Shown: positions 52,685 to 63,783 of the stretch, piece by piece
Numbering within the stretch: position 1 is the first letter of the stretch
How the letters are laid out: every line of letters starts with the position of its first letter
Origin: Morella rubra
Taxonomy: Eukaryota; Streptophyta; Magnoliopsida; Fagales; Myricaceae
DNA: 64,000 bases
NCBI GenBank assembly: GCA_003952965.2
Contig: CM025850.1
Location: 20,579,552-20,643,551 of the forward strand
Reading direction: 5' to 3'
The notes under the pieces: generated by a model
What the model saw: the letters and a program-made list of their open reading frames with translations, nothing else
Databases searched by the model: none
Told to the model about the DNA's origin: nothing
Position numbers and translations under genes: made by a program

Positions 52685-54918
52685 GAGCCTGCATGATAAC
52701 GATGAAGCATTTCGATATCTTTGTGTGCCTAGCCTTCCAACCTGTGTCGTGTTACGATATCTCTGTGTGCCTAGCAGTTCGATTTCATTTTTTTGAGAAC
52801 TTCTCCATGTATTTTCCTCTGTGATTTGGGTTTATATTTGATTGCATTTCCCGGAAAACATTTACTATATATATTGTCAAAGGGGATGGCTTTTTATTCT
52901 TTGTTTCTTACTACCTCTCTTCCTCTCTCTTTTTTTTTCTTCTTTTTTTTTAATCTCAAAATAACTATTTCATTTGAGAATCAAAGAGTTTTAAAAATCT
53001 TAAAATCATGTTCTAAAAAACTAGTCAGATTTTCAAAATACGTGGATGAATTAACGAGCAAAGGGTCGAAAAACCTTTTATAAACTCACAAGAGACAAAA
53101 AAAAACCCAAAAATATCAGTAAGGTAAAATGACCAACATAAAAAAAGGATTCCTATTCTCTTTCAATGCCAAAGAAAGGACCATAACTATATGCTACTAT
53201 TTTCATAGTGATCACCAGCTAGCTGTGGCAGAAAGTCATAGAATGGTTCTGTGAAAGGAAAGAGGAATTCGTATAGCAAAAGCAGCTCCTTTCTTAAAAA
53301 AGAAAAAAAAAATTCAAAAACTAATAGGTACTGATAATGGCTTTTACAGTACTTTTATTTGCTTTACGCAGGATACGGAAATACCCCAAAAATAAATAAT
53401 TTATAAATAAATAAAAGGGAAGGGACGAGGGAGCTGTTACTGGTAGCTGTGCTGTAGGCCATTGATTAGTACCCCCATTGTATTGTAGTTGAAACTTAGG
53501 TTTGAATGTGACAGAAGGCGTGGGAACCGCCCGGCGTCGTCAAGGCGGGGACCCTCAAGCACATGAACCAGAGCTCAATCTGTTCTCGCAAAAGCTCAGC
53601 GCTACTTCTTTGTTGTCTTCTTCATTCGTTTTAGGGGTCTTCTCTTTTTTGGCCCTTTTTCGCATTTGTGTCTGTATGTGAAAACTATGACCCAAGCCTT
53701 TTTAACAGAATGTTCATAAGAAAGTCGTTTACCGATCGGAAAAAAGAATGTTCATAAGTAGAGGAGGGAAAAAGTGGAAAGCTTGACAACCATCTGACAA
53801 AAGGTGTCACCATCAGGAGCCATCAGACACAGCTAGATGAACGGCAGGCAACAGCTTCAGCCATGCTACGCTTCGTACAGTGTACATGGTATTAATATTG
53901 TGGAAGCCCATTCGTGGGTGAATGTTCCCTGATGACTTGGGACATGCTACTCACGTTAAGAACTTCCTTTTCGGGCACCCAAATCCTAAAGTATATTTGG
54001 TTTAATTGAGTAGGCCTAACGCCGGCCGGCAGCACTCACGTTGTCAATAATACATAAAAATGCTTCTGATTAGGCTCTCATTTCCTCAATCGTTGCCCCC
54101 GCTTCCCCCCTCTCCAAGTTCTTAAACGTTTCGTTTTGACGACCGAGTCCAACAGGATAGTTCTCCCCAAGATGGAACTTTCACCGCCAAAGCACCGTCG
54201 TCCTATCAACAGAAGTTGAATGGGATAGGCCCCACCACGTGACTTGCCGAATCTGTGCCAAAGTGTCCATTAGCATTAAAACAAAAATAACCATTAAAGA
54301 GGAAAACTCCACTAGCCAAAAGTAAGAATTAAAGAGCAAAAACTTTATTTGGTTTAATTTATTACAGCAATTAATTAATACGTCTGCCTTGTATAATAGT
54401 ACCGTAATAATGACTTAGTGGCTTCCCAATACTTTCTCATCTGTCATTCCCTGCGGCTCCGATTTCTCTCCATCTCTGGGATCCACCAACGGCAGCCTAG
54501 TCCTTTTGGTACTGCAGTCATTTTCTAAAATCTTTAGGGTATATATGTCATTTAAGAGCTCCAAGCATCACTGTTTTGTTTTACGTGTCTTGCGCCAACT
54601 GTCTCCGTGTTGGACTTGTAAGAAACTCGATCTGGCGAATTTTAGCCAACACGGCCCCAATACTTCACCCTTCCCATCCGTAAAGCACGCATCCCGTGAT
54701 TTGTGGTGTACAGAGCAACGCCTGCACTCTCTCTTTTCTCTCTCTCTCTCTCTCTCTCACGGTATAACACTCGCATCTACCCCAGAGCTCATCTCGACTC
54801 CAGCTAGGGCTGCTGCTTCTTCTTCTGATCTTCTCTCTCTAGAATACCCCGAGGGATTGAACCCCCCCCCTCCCCCTCTCTCTCTCTCTCTCTCATTCTC
54901 CGAGAGAAACCAAGAAAA
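52685..54918. other. spacer and 5' leader region of the peroxidase gene
   Basis: 52685-52915 matches the 3' flank of SAG101 copy 1. 52916-54700 has no counterpart in block A and no recognised gene. The last 200 bases hold CT-dinucleotide runs (about 54729-54757 and 54877-54893) close to the peroxidase start, typical of plant 5' leaders. No convincing TATA box is seen at the expected distance. Confidence 0.4.
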
Positions 54919-55893
54919 ATGGCAAGGCTTCTCGTTCTCTTTATCGCATGTCTATCACTCTTTGTAACTCCTTCGCTGTCCGAGCTCAGCTTGGATTACT
55001 ACAAGAATTCGTGCCCTGCATTCAACCAGATCATGGTAGATACCATCACCAGCAAGCAGATCACCAGCCCCACTACAGCCGCAGGAGCCCTCCGCCTCTT
55101 CTTTCATGACTCCTTCGTGAACGGCTGCGACGCCTCCGTCCTCATCTCCTCCACCCCTTTCAAATCTGCCGAGCGCGACGCCGACATTAATCTCTCCCTT
55201 CCCGGCGACGCTTTCGATGTCGTCGTCCGCGCTAAGACCGCCCTAGAACTCACCTGTCCTAACACTGTCTCGTGCGCCGACATTTTGGCCGTTGCCACTC
55301 GCGACCTCGTAACCATGGTGGGCGGTCCCTACTACAAGGTCGTCTTGGGACGCAAAGATGGACGGGTCTCTGACAAATCCTATGTCAAGAGCAAACTTCC
55401 AACACCCGCAATGCCTATGTCTCAGATGATTAAGCTTTTCGTAGATGTTGGGTTCTCGATCGAAGAAATGGTGGCCTTGTCCGGTGCACACACGATTGGG
55501 TTCTCTCACTGTTCGGAATTTAGCTCCAATATCTTCAACTGCAGCAATGATTCACCCTGTGACAGCGAATACAATCCAAGATTCGCTAAGGGGTTGCAGA
55601 ACGCCTGTGCAGATTATCGGAAGAACCCCACGTTGTCCGTGTTCAATGACATTATGACTCCGAACAAATTCGACAACATGTACTTCAAGAATCTGCCAAA
55701 AGGGTTGGGGCTGTTGAAGTCGGATCACGGTTTGTACAACGACCGGAGGACGAGGCCGTTCGTGGAGATGTATGCGGCGGATGAGAACAAGTTCTTTGAG
55801 GCGTTTGGGAAGGCAATGGAGAAGCTGGGTGTGTATAACGTCAAGACAGGGAGCGAAGGAGAGATTCGGCACAGGTGTGATCAGATTAACTGA
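54919..55893 (+). CDS. secreted class III peroxidase, intronless (PER31/41/65-like)
   Basis: A complete 324-residue haem peroxidase acting in the apoplast or cell wall, using hydrogen peroxide to oxidise phenolics. It has a signal peptide (about 1-21) and then LDYYKNSCPAFNQI. The distal histidine region is ALRLFFHDSFVNGCDASVLI and the proximal haem histidine region is MVALSGAHTIGFSHC. Other landmarks are CPNTVSCADILAVATRDLV and the C-terminal RHRCDQIN. Arg in RLFFHD and both His residues are present, so catalysis is plausible. The first cysteine of the usual HDCFVNGCD disulfide is serine (codon TCC), leaving its partner unpaired. It is a single exon, whereas most class III peroxidases have up to three introns. 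The PER31/41/65 group is the best match, from AERD.SINLSLPGD.FDV-type words. It sits between duplicated blocks and is absent from block A. Confidence 0.93.
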   Translation: MARLLVLFIACLSLFVTPSLSELSLDYYKNSCPAFNQIMVDTITSKQITSPTTAAGALRLFFHDSFVNGCDASVLISSTPFKSAERDADINLSLPGDAFDVVVRAKTALELTCPNTVSCADILAVATRDLVTMVGGPYYKVVLGRKDGRVSDKSYVKSKLPTPAMPMSQMIKLFVDVGFSIEEMVALSGAHTIGFSHCSEFSSNIFNCSNDSPCDSEYNPRFAKGLQNACADYRKNPTLSVFNDIMTPNKFDNMYFKNLPKGLGLLKSDHGLYNDRRTRPFVEMYAADENKFFEAFGKAMEKLGVYNVKTGSEGEIRHRCDQIN

Positions 55894-57431
55894 TAATCTG
55901 TCGGAATTACCTTTTGCTGGGGTTCTTACTTTCTTTATTTTCCCCCTTTTTTGTTCTCCTTTCCAAATGTTGCGGTGAGTTTCTGGTTATATGGTGTCGG
56001 TGGTGGCGAGGACGAATGATCTGGTGAAGTGTATACATGTATCAATGTCATATCTTTAAGCTTAAACAGATATATTAAATTTATTTTCTTTTGTGGATTT
56101 CTTATTTTTAGACCATTTTTATGGCAAGAGACTCTTTTGCAAATTGCAAGTTCTGCGAAATGGATACCCAGATCATTCTCCCTAAAGGAAGGAGGGTTGG
56201 GCAGAAAACCTCCTCTCTCTCTCTCATCCTTGTTCTTTTGTGGTCTCCTAGGTTCCTCACTTTTGTATTTTGTACAAGTGATAAAGATTTGCGGTGCTTT
56301 AAATAATTGTTATGTGTATTTTGTACAAGTAATAAAGATTTGCGGTGCTTTAAATAATTGTTATGGTATTGAGAATATGGTTGTGGGAAGCACGAATCAC
56401 GATAGCCTGATACAACACTAACCAATGAAATTAAGATTAGGCATATAACAATAAAGGATAGTTCAAGGGAATGATGCTTTTTGATTTTTGTGTCGAATAG
56501 TCCAACGTTCCATTCAAAGACTTATCGGTATCCTAAGTGCCCACTCGCGGAATCCTATGCTTTTTTTACTACAAATAACTACGTGCTTTACACGTATCCA
56601 AAAAAAAAACCTGCTATAATTTTTTACCCCAGGAGCACCGGCTCAATTGTTACAAGAAGGAACTGGACGGTCTTGTGATTGTGATTTGGCTAACAGTAAT
56701 CAGAGACATAGATATTCAATTTTGATAGCCTGCTGTTACTGGGCCAATAGGTAGACATTCAAGTTACGACCTTATGAAAGTGTCCAACCATAAAGTGTCT
56801 AAGAGGCTTAACCCAATTGGCAGGGAGAAAAGCACCAGGAAAGATCCAAGCCCAAAGGGATCATCCAGTCACCTTTGGGCCTGCATTTGCAAGGGAACCA
56901 ATTGGTTTAGGGGGAAAAAGGAGTTAGTTATTTTTTTATTCTAGGCGAATACTTGTTATTTGAAAGAAGCTTTGAGGGCCTTCAAGGAAATTCAAACATT
57001 GTATAATCTATATACCGTGAAGAATTCACACGCTTTTTATTGAGGAAAGTGAGATCTCTCAAAGAATAAAAGTGATGGCACCAAAGGAACTTTGGTAAAA
57101 CATTCCTACAGCAAAATCACCTGCCCAAGAGCTTTCTTCTTCTATCTTTTTGTAAGGCAAATTGGGGAGCAGGACCGAGCCTGCAGTCGAGGGCTCTTAT
57201 TTACACCCTCCCCACACATGATTCAGGTGAAAAGAAGATCACCAAAGACCAAAAACATATCAAAGCCAAAGATATAAACTCCACAGTAATTACGACTCGA
57301 ACCCACATTAAAAACCAGAGGAAAAAGAGAAAAAACCCACCAAAAGAATCATAACTTCAAACACTGTACTTCAAAACTGGGACGAGTTAGCCCGACACTC
57401 GCCCAACCCAAGGCAGAGTTGAGACCGAGTC
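55894..57431. repeat. duplicated block B, 3' part, and spacer
   Basis: About 56030-57115 matches 43800-45500 in the same order (start gtatcaatgtcatatctttaag, end acattcctacagcaa). A 53-bp stretch with gtattttgtacaagt and gcggtgctttaaataattg is repeated in tandem at about 56265-56365 here but single in block A. 57116-57431 holds the presumed 3' untranslated region of the minus-strand U-box gene. No other gene is seen. Confidence 0.7.
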
Positions 57432-59036
57432 TTAACACCCCAACTCAAGCAATTCCTCCCAATTCACATCCTCCTCGTCCTCCTCGGCTCTAACTTTGAG
57501 CGTATCTAATATCCTCCTCGCCTTTTCCCTTGCCTTCTCGCTTCCTACTCCCTCTACCTTCCTCAACACCCCCACCAATCCAACTGCCTTGCCCAACCCC
57601 TTAAACCGCAACCCGCCATGACTAAGTCCATGTAGTGCGGTTACACAACTCTCCCGAGTCGACTCAGAGTCCAACTCGTCCCCCCTTAACAACCCGGCCA
57701 AACACTCCACCGCACCCGCATCCAACATTGCCACCCGCCCTTCCGTGCACCTAGCCAAGTTACACAAAATTAGCAGTATCCGACCCGTCATGTGACCCGT
57801 CTTTACCATGCCCACTAACACCGGAACCAACCCGAGTTTCACCAGCTTAGTTCGATTGCTCTGAATGAGCAAAAGATGGTAAAGAGAGAGCGCCGAGTCA
57901 TTCCGAGTCCGCTCCCTGTCGGACCGGAGCATGTGAATCAACGGCCGTAATGCACCCAAAACGCCAATTGCGGTCTTGTTCCCATCATCAAGCGCTAGAC
58001 TAAAGAGTGCACCGCAAGCGTGCTCCTGCCCCTCAGGGAATCCCCCCTTCAAAACATCGATCAGGGGAGGAACGATTCCAGACCTCACAATAGTAACCTT
58101 GTTAACATTCTCCAAAGACAAATTCACTATCACTGCGACCGAGTTCACTTGAATGGCCGAGTACCTGGATACGATCAGAGATCGGAGGACTGAGAGTAAC
58201 GGGGGGGTACAGAGGTGGGCCCTTGTATCCTCTCTGGTCCGCGTGATATTTCTCAGGGAAATCACAGCCTCTTCGATCTCAAACACGTGTGGGCTTCTGA
58301 GTTTGGCGAAAAGTTCCTTTTCTTCTTCGGTGCAACCGGGGTTTTGGGTTTCCAATTCTGAAGAGGACGAGGAAGAATAGCAGCTCGGCCAAGTCGTGAG
58401 TCGCAAGGATGGAGTCGACGCGGAGGTAGCCACCGAGTCGTCTGAGCTCGAGTAGGAGTGAGTCGAACGGCGTCGAGTCACGTCAGTAGCTGAGTGATGG
58501 AAATTCACTCTCGGGCTTCCCCCAACGTCTTGGTTCAGTTCCTCTAAGAATATGTTATTTTGGGCTTCGCTTTCGTTCTGGCAACCGAACTTCTTAGGCT
58601 GGGCTGGCATTAATGCACGGACGAGCTTTTCGGCGGTTTTGGAATCGATGGGTTTTGGAGGGTCCATCGAGGAATTCTTGCACCAGCTGAGAATGGTGGA
58701 TTTGAGGGCGAGGTTAGGGATTACGGAGGAGAAATCGGGCTTGGACGAATCCACCAGAGTGGGTGTGAAGCCAAGGGCTTGGCAGGCTCGGACACAGGCA
58801 CGTTCGAAGGAGTGGCCTGAGGAGACGATGACTGGGTCAGCCATGAGAGACCCAGAAATGGGACAGATGAACTCCTTGTTTAAGGGTCTTGAAGGTGGTA
58901 AAGTTGAGGACTTGCTGAAGAACTTCCATTTGCGTCTGGGCGAGGCAGTCTCTGTTTTTGCCCGATTTTCAAATACCCGTCTGGTTCGTATATGTTTGTC
59001 AGGCCTGAACTTCACCATAGCCTCTTGAAACTCCAT
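57432..59036 (-). CDS. U-box and ARM-repeat E3 ubiquitin ligase (PUB38/39/40-like)
   Basis: A complete single-exon gene of 534 residues. The U-box lies at about 52-125 (NKEFICPISGSLMADPVIVS, SGHSFERACVRACQALGF, PNLALKSTILSWC), the E2-binding module of plant PUB ligases. A low-complexity Ser/Thr-rich linker (about 190-240) follows. Armadillo repeats span about 250-510 (AIQVNSVAVIVNLSLENVNK, EHACGALFSLALDDGNKTAI, NDSALSLYHLLLIQSNRTKL). The basic N-terminus (KFRPDKHIRTRR) lacks the UND domain of PUB13/14-type proteins. Length and layout fit the PUB38-41 group, small intronless ligases acting in cytosol and nucleus. The C-terminus is acidic (EEDEEDVNWEELLELGC). The start is the first ATG, with a stop-free N-terminus typical of the group. 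Substrate unknown. Confidence 0.92.
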   Translation of the reverse strand: MEFQEAMVKFRPDKHIRTRRVFENRAKTETASPRRKWKFFSKSSTLPPSRPLNKEFICPISGSLMADPVIVSSGHSFERACVRACQALGFTPTLVDSSKPDFSSVIPNLALKSTILSWCKNSSMDPPKPIDSKTAEKLVRALMPAQPKKFGCQNESEAQNNIFLEELNQDVGGSPRVNFHHSATDVTRRRSTHSYSSSDDSVATSASTPSLRLTTWPSCYSSSSSSELETQNPGCTEEEKELFAKLRSPHVFEIEEAVISLRNITRTREDTRAHLCTPPLLSVLRSLIVSRYSAIQVNSVAVIVNLSLENVNKVTIVRSGIVPPLIDVLKGGFPEGQEHACGALFSLALDDGNKTAIGVLGALRPLIHMLRSDRERTRNDSALSLYHLLLIQSNRTKLVKLGLVPVLVGMVKTGHMTGRILLILCNLARCTEGRVAMLDAGAVECLAGLLRGDELDSESTRESCVTALHGLSHGGLRFKGLGKAVGLVGVLRKVEGVGSEKAREKARRILDTLKVRAEEDEEDVNWEELLELGC

Positions 59037-61076
59037 CCCTTTCTCTTTGTCTATCCCACACTATTCTTATTCAGTATTATCGGTGAAACGGTAAGCAACT
59101 TCAAGAAATGGTGAAGAAAGTACATATCCTTCCGGAACAGAGTGAGTCGGAGGAACAAAGATTGTGGAAGCCCCAGAACAGTTGGGGGAGATTGGCGACG
59201 AGAGATGGAACGGCGAGGAGCATGTTAGCTTTTGACTAGGTCTGTTGAGGGTAAGCAGCCAGAAACAGAGAGAGAAAGAGAAAGAGAGAAGAGACAGAGA
59301 GATTGTTGGGATTGGGTGACGAAAGTGATGATATGGTGTTGAGAGAGTATGGGTGTGTTGCCTGTTAGCTGTGGATTCCTTCGCTTTCGGAAATTTGGGC
59401 CAAGGGGAAAAAGTAGAAGGAAGCTCTGGGGAGCCTACGGCCGATGAACTTCTGGTTTACAATTTCTTATTTCGATCAAGCCATTTTGGCTTATCTCAGG
59501 TGATTTCCTATGCAAAAGCCAAACAATCAAAGCAACCCACTGCCCAGGGTGCCAGGTGTGTGATCTCATAGTCATGACTCGTGAGGTTTCACTATTGGGG
59601 TTCGTTGGAACAGTAAACGAAAATAGCCCCGGCACATCATTTTCTTCGCACTTAAAAATGAGCATGCTTTCTCTAATCTGCAGTAGAAAAAAGAAGATAT
59701 ATATATCATATGTTCTAAGACTCAAACGAGGTAAAGACCATCTGACCACGGTGGTTTCTTACTACTCATTTGCCGAAAAGGCTTTCACTCGTGACCCAAC
59801 AGCGGTTTCAGTGAGGACTGATGTGGCATTTTCTCCGCTCTTCAGCTGGTAAAGAAACTTTTTTTTGATGGGCCATTATTGGTGGAAAACCCTCCGTTCT
59901 TGCTTTAACCCACTATTAATCAAAAAGTTAAAGAAAAGGAGCTGTGCTTCCTCCCTTTTTGTCCAACAGCTTTCCTTTTTGTGGGCTAATTGCTCTGACT
60001 ACTTTGCATGGAGATAATCCAACTAAAGTCACCAAGAATACCACTAGTTCAAATTATTGCATACTTCATAGCTAAGTTTCTGTAGTTGATATGCACTATA
60101 CGACTGTTCTAGGCTGGATAATATCTCCTTTTCTTTTTCTCTTTGATCCGGAATATATCGCTTTCTTCCCCCAAAGTGTTTGATTCCATGGACCATGATC
60201 TTGCTCTACAGATGACCCACCCAACTATAAAATGACGGATATTGGCAGATTTCCTATTGCCTTTGGGGAGAAGTCAAAGTAATTTCTGACTTTCAGAACC
60301 ATCGGAAAAGGTCATTCCAGGATCCTTTTCGGCCCAGTAAACGCAGTAGTTATGCATGGGATACAAATTCGTTGAAATGGTTGGTTAGGATTGCCACTAT
60401 TGGGGACTATTCGATGCGTAAACAGTCGGGTAGTTTCTGCTGACAGCCTGACCCGACGAACTGCAACCGTTTGGGAATAGATTATCTTTTTTTCTTTTGA
60501 CTTGTGAAGCAATTACCAGGTGCTCTGGTTATTTTGGCTCATTTCACGTGAGGTAGGGGCCGCTGTTCTTTTGCACTTTGGCCAGTAAAGCAATGAAAAA
60601 GGGAATGCACTAACTTTAAAACTATGACAGCGCTGGCATACCATAGAGACCCATTTCACAGCAAGTCACAGGTACAGTCTCAAAACGCAGCAGCATCAGG
60701 AAGGATCTTTGAAACTTCGTCTCTGTTGTACTTCGAGAATGAGCGTGCGATCAACCTTTAATTTTTATGGAAAGGGTGTTCTAGCTTTACAAAGTGGCAT
60801 GGCCCTCTTTTGAGCTAAATGAGCCTGGCCAGTGGCATTTGATCTAGAGCCAAATGGCATTGCTCTTGTGAGTTGTGACCCAATTCGTGTGGGACTTGTG
60901 ATATCGAAAAGCACATTGCTTTCAGCTTTCCCCAATTTGTGTGCGCCCTTCCAATGTCTCTTTCGGATAATCCGTACGTCTCAATTAGCATGATTTAATG
61001 ATAATCTATCGTTACAGTGTTTAGCACATAGGTTACCTTTTTCACTTTGACGGGGTAGAAAAAACTTAAAAAAGGT
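59037..61076. other. intergenic DNA upstream of the U-box gene
   Basis: The first few hundred bases hold the presumed promoter and leader of the minus-strand U-box gene, including a GA-rich stretch at 59263-59300. Small open frames (59353-59571, 59435-59749, 59556-59852) match nothing recognisable. No repeat boundaries are evident. Confidence 0.35.
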
Positions 61077-61440
61077 TACTCCCAATGGGATAGAGTGGTC
61101 GAGAAAAGACCTAGGATAAGCCGCAAATTCGGGCATCTTGAATTTGATTCGAATCTTGTTGGAATCATATTTATGACTTAAATGACCGGAGGAGTTGAGA
61201 GTTCACCTCTTCACATCGAGGTCTATTCGTTTAGTAAAAAACTGTAGTATTTTGGTAGGATTGTGAATGTTTACATATATTAGAGTTTTATAGGTTTTTG
61301 TGTAAAGGTTAGTAAAATTTTTTAAAGATATTTGATGTAATTATTTAATAAAAAAATATTGAAATTTATGTGAAAAATTGTTAAAAATTGTCTAAAATAT
61401 ATTTGTATTTGTATATAAATTTTTAATATTAATTTTATGA
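61077..61440. repeat. dispersed AT-rich repeat with a tRNA-like head
   Basis: 61091-61185 contains an A-box-like word (gggatagagtggtcgag) and a B-box-like word (gattcgaatc) at a spacing compatible with a tRNA-derived SINE head. About 61230-61440 shares ordered words with 3840-4190 (ttataggttttt, gtaaaggttagt, gatgtaatt). Whether head and tail are one element is unclear. Non-coding. Confidence 0.35.
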
Positions 61441-61723
61441 ATATATTTACATTCTAAAAAAATTGTGAAAATAAACATGTACTGAGTTTACCTATGTAAT
61501 ATGGGGAATATCACTTTAGTGAGTTTGTTTGCAATTTACCTCGTTTCCTTGAAAAAAAAAAAAAACTAAACTAAACTAAGAGGGTTTCCACGTGTTTTAA
61601 CACTGTCATTTTCACCTTCCCCTCTTATTTCTTTTCTAGGAACTTTCTTCATGTATATTTTGATTTATACAAAAATGCGTATAAAAGATATTTAGATGCT
61701 CTGAAACACATTTATTGATTATA

Positions 61724-62523
61724 GGCTGAATTACTTCGTACATCTTTGGAATTTGACCTTTTTCAAGTTTGGTCTTTAGGGTTCGATTTTTTTAAAAAAT
61801 ATCCCTGAAGTAAGGACTCATTACCAAATCGATTATGTCGCCAACTTAGTGGATGGAAATACACATGTGACTATCGGTTTTACATGTGGAAATTGACAAC
61901 TCAATTAAAAAATAATAATCCCGCCCAATCGCAATGTGACACGTGTCAGTAAAATAAATAAAAATAATTTTTTTAAAAAAAATAAAAAAATCTAAAATTA
62001 ATAAATAAATAAAACATAATTAATTTTTTTAATGTTAAAAAAAAAGGACCAGATCGGGGACCCCCGATCCTTTCCCGGTGGAGGCCCCTTCCACCGTTGG
62101 CCGAGTCTGGCCGCCCATAATTGGGCGGTTAGAGGACGGAGGAGGAGTCCCTCCTCCACCCCGGCTCTGGGGCGGCTGGGGGACCTCCTAATTTTTTCCC
62201 GATGGAGGGGGCCTTCACCGTGAAAGCTGATCCTTTCCTTTTTTTTTTTTTTTAAAAAAAAAAAACAATAATAAAATTTAATTATTTTTTTATTTTATTT
62301 TTTTACTGACATGTGTCACATTGCGATTGAGCAAGATTTTTTTTTTAATTGAGCTCAATTTTCATGTGAAGTCATTAGCCACATGTGTATTTCTGTCCAC
62401 TAAGTTGACGATAAGATCGATTTGGTAATGGGTACTCACCCTATGGATATTTAAGAAAAATCGAACCCTGAGGACCAAACTGAGAAAAGGTCAAATCCCA
62501 GAGACGTACAGAGTAATTTAACC
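61724..62523. mobile_element. Mutator-like TIR element with a GC-rich core
   Basis: Inverted repeats of about 200 bp start ggctgaattacttcgtac at the left and, read from the right, ggttaaattactctgtac. The flanking 9-mers ttgattata (61715-61723) and ttaattata (62524-62532) match at 8 of 9. Both arms carry ctcattaccaaatcgat/atcgatttggtaatg words and an acacatgtg word. Between AT-rich arms, 62045-62230 is strongly GC-rich with two similar units (ggggaccccc, tcccggtggagg and gggggacctcc, tcccgatggagg). No transposase is present. A second copy begins at 63784. Confidence 0.8.
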
Positions 62524-62950
62524 TTAATTATATATACAATTATTAAGTTTAACTAAAATATTGTCGAGAAAAAAATAAACTTAGTGAAATAAACAATTTT
62601 CTTAAAAATAACTAATGCTTTGTAGTGGAATTAGGATAGTCTCCAATTTACTATCCGAATGGGAGAAAGAGATAGAAATAAGATATAAAACATATATACC
62701 ATATTTATTTCTCTTCAATTTAGAACATTATTCAATATGAAAAATATCTCTATCCTAAGAGATGACATGGCGTCCCCACCACCGCACCCCGGGGCGCGGA
62801 AGCTACCATTTATGCGTGAACTATTTTGGACGGTTGGCGACGTGGCCTAGAAACATCTTAGGTGGTAACTGGTAAGACGAAAGACGGAGACGATTTCGGG
62901 AAACCCAAGTCAAAGTCGAATTGGCTTCTTCCCCAAGTCAGCCTAAGCCA

Positions 62951-62958
62951 TATAAAAA
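62951..62958 (+). promoter_or_regulatory. TATA box of the AN1 zinc-finger gene
   Basis: TATAAAAA at 62951-62958 lies 116 bp before the ATG at 63074. A start about 30 bp downstream would give a leader of roughly 85-90 bases. The stretch between is purine-rich (gaagaagaagaag), usual for a plant leader. Confidence 0.6.
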
Positions 62959-63073
62959 CAGGGCTTTGCTCATCGTTCTTCCCATATTCCATTCCCTCTT
63001 TGATCAAGGCAGAGATTTAATAGCGATAAGGAAAGAAGAAGAAGAAGATTCAGAGAAAGATATACATACAGAT

Positions 63074-63733
63074 ATGGCAGGAGGAACAGAAGCTTTCCCA
63101 GATTTGGGTCAACACTGCCAGCACCCAGATTGCCATCAACTCGATTTTCTCCCTTTCAAATGCGACGGCTGTCGAAAGGTACATACTCCCCTTCGTATCA
63201 GCCTCTTCTGCGTTATATCTTTCGCCTTTTCAATTCCATTTTGAATCATTGCGTCATGTTTTTAAATTTCGATGAATACGCAGGAGTTCTGTTTAGAACA
63301 TAGATCGTGTAGGACCCACGAGTGTCCGAAATCTGACCACAACAGCAGAAAGGTTGTCGTCTGCGAGGTTTGCTCGATGTCGATTGAGACGACGGGGCGG
63401 GATGGAGAGGACGAGAAGGCGGTGTTGAAGAGGCACGAGAAGTCTGGGACCTGTGACCCCAAGAAGAAGAACAAACCGACGTGCCCCGTCAGGCGGTGCA
63501 AGGAGGTGTTGACGTTTTCGAATTCGAGCACCTGCAAGAGTTGCCAGCTGAAGGTGTGCTTGAAGCATCGGTTCCCGGCTGATCATTCGTGCAAACAGGC
63601 ACAGGCGCGTAATGGGCAGTGGAACGACAAGTTCTTGGCCGCTCTGGCTTCGACGAATGGGAGAGATTGTGCCAAGGCTGGACGTGGCTCCGGGTCTCCT
63701 CCAACTACCACTTCATCAATCAAAGCATATTGA
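63074..63733 (+). CDS. SAP12: AN1-type zinc-finger stress-associated protein (SAP12-like)
   Basis: Two exons, 63074-63178 and 63284-63733, joined by a GT-AG intron in phase 0, give 184 residues. Two AN1 zinc fingers are visible. The first runs from [19 protein letters not shown] through [15 protein letters not shown] (about 14-55, spanning the intron). The second runs from [20 protein letters not shown] through [17 protein letters not shown] (about 95-135). The Cys/His ligands of both fingers are intact. There is no A20 domain, which fits the SAP11/12/13 type; the C-terminal tail is Ser/Thr-rich. Such proteins are cytosolic or nuclear and change under cold, salt and redox stress in other plants. 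The start [12 protein letters not shown] is the family start. A TATA box lies at 62951. Confidence 0.93.
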
Positions 63734-63783
63734 GGGATTGCCGGATTTGCTTTGTGTTGTATTCGGCTTTAGATTAAGAAATT

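Noticed and set aside
55552-55872. 106-codon open frame antisense to the peroxidase
   Set aside because: Shadow of the peroxidase coding sequence.
58552-59028. 158-codon open frame on the plus strand opposite the U-box gene
   Set aside because: It is antisense to the well-supported U-box domain and shows no domain of its own.
59353-59852. Overlapping small frames on both strands upstream of the U-box gene
   Set aside because: No conserved motif, no splice structure, and likely promoter or leader DNA.
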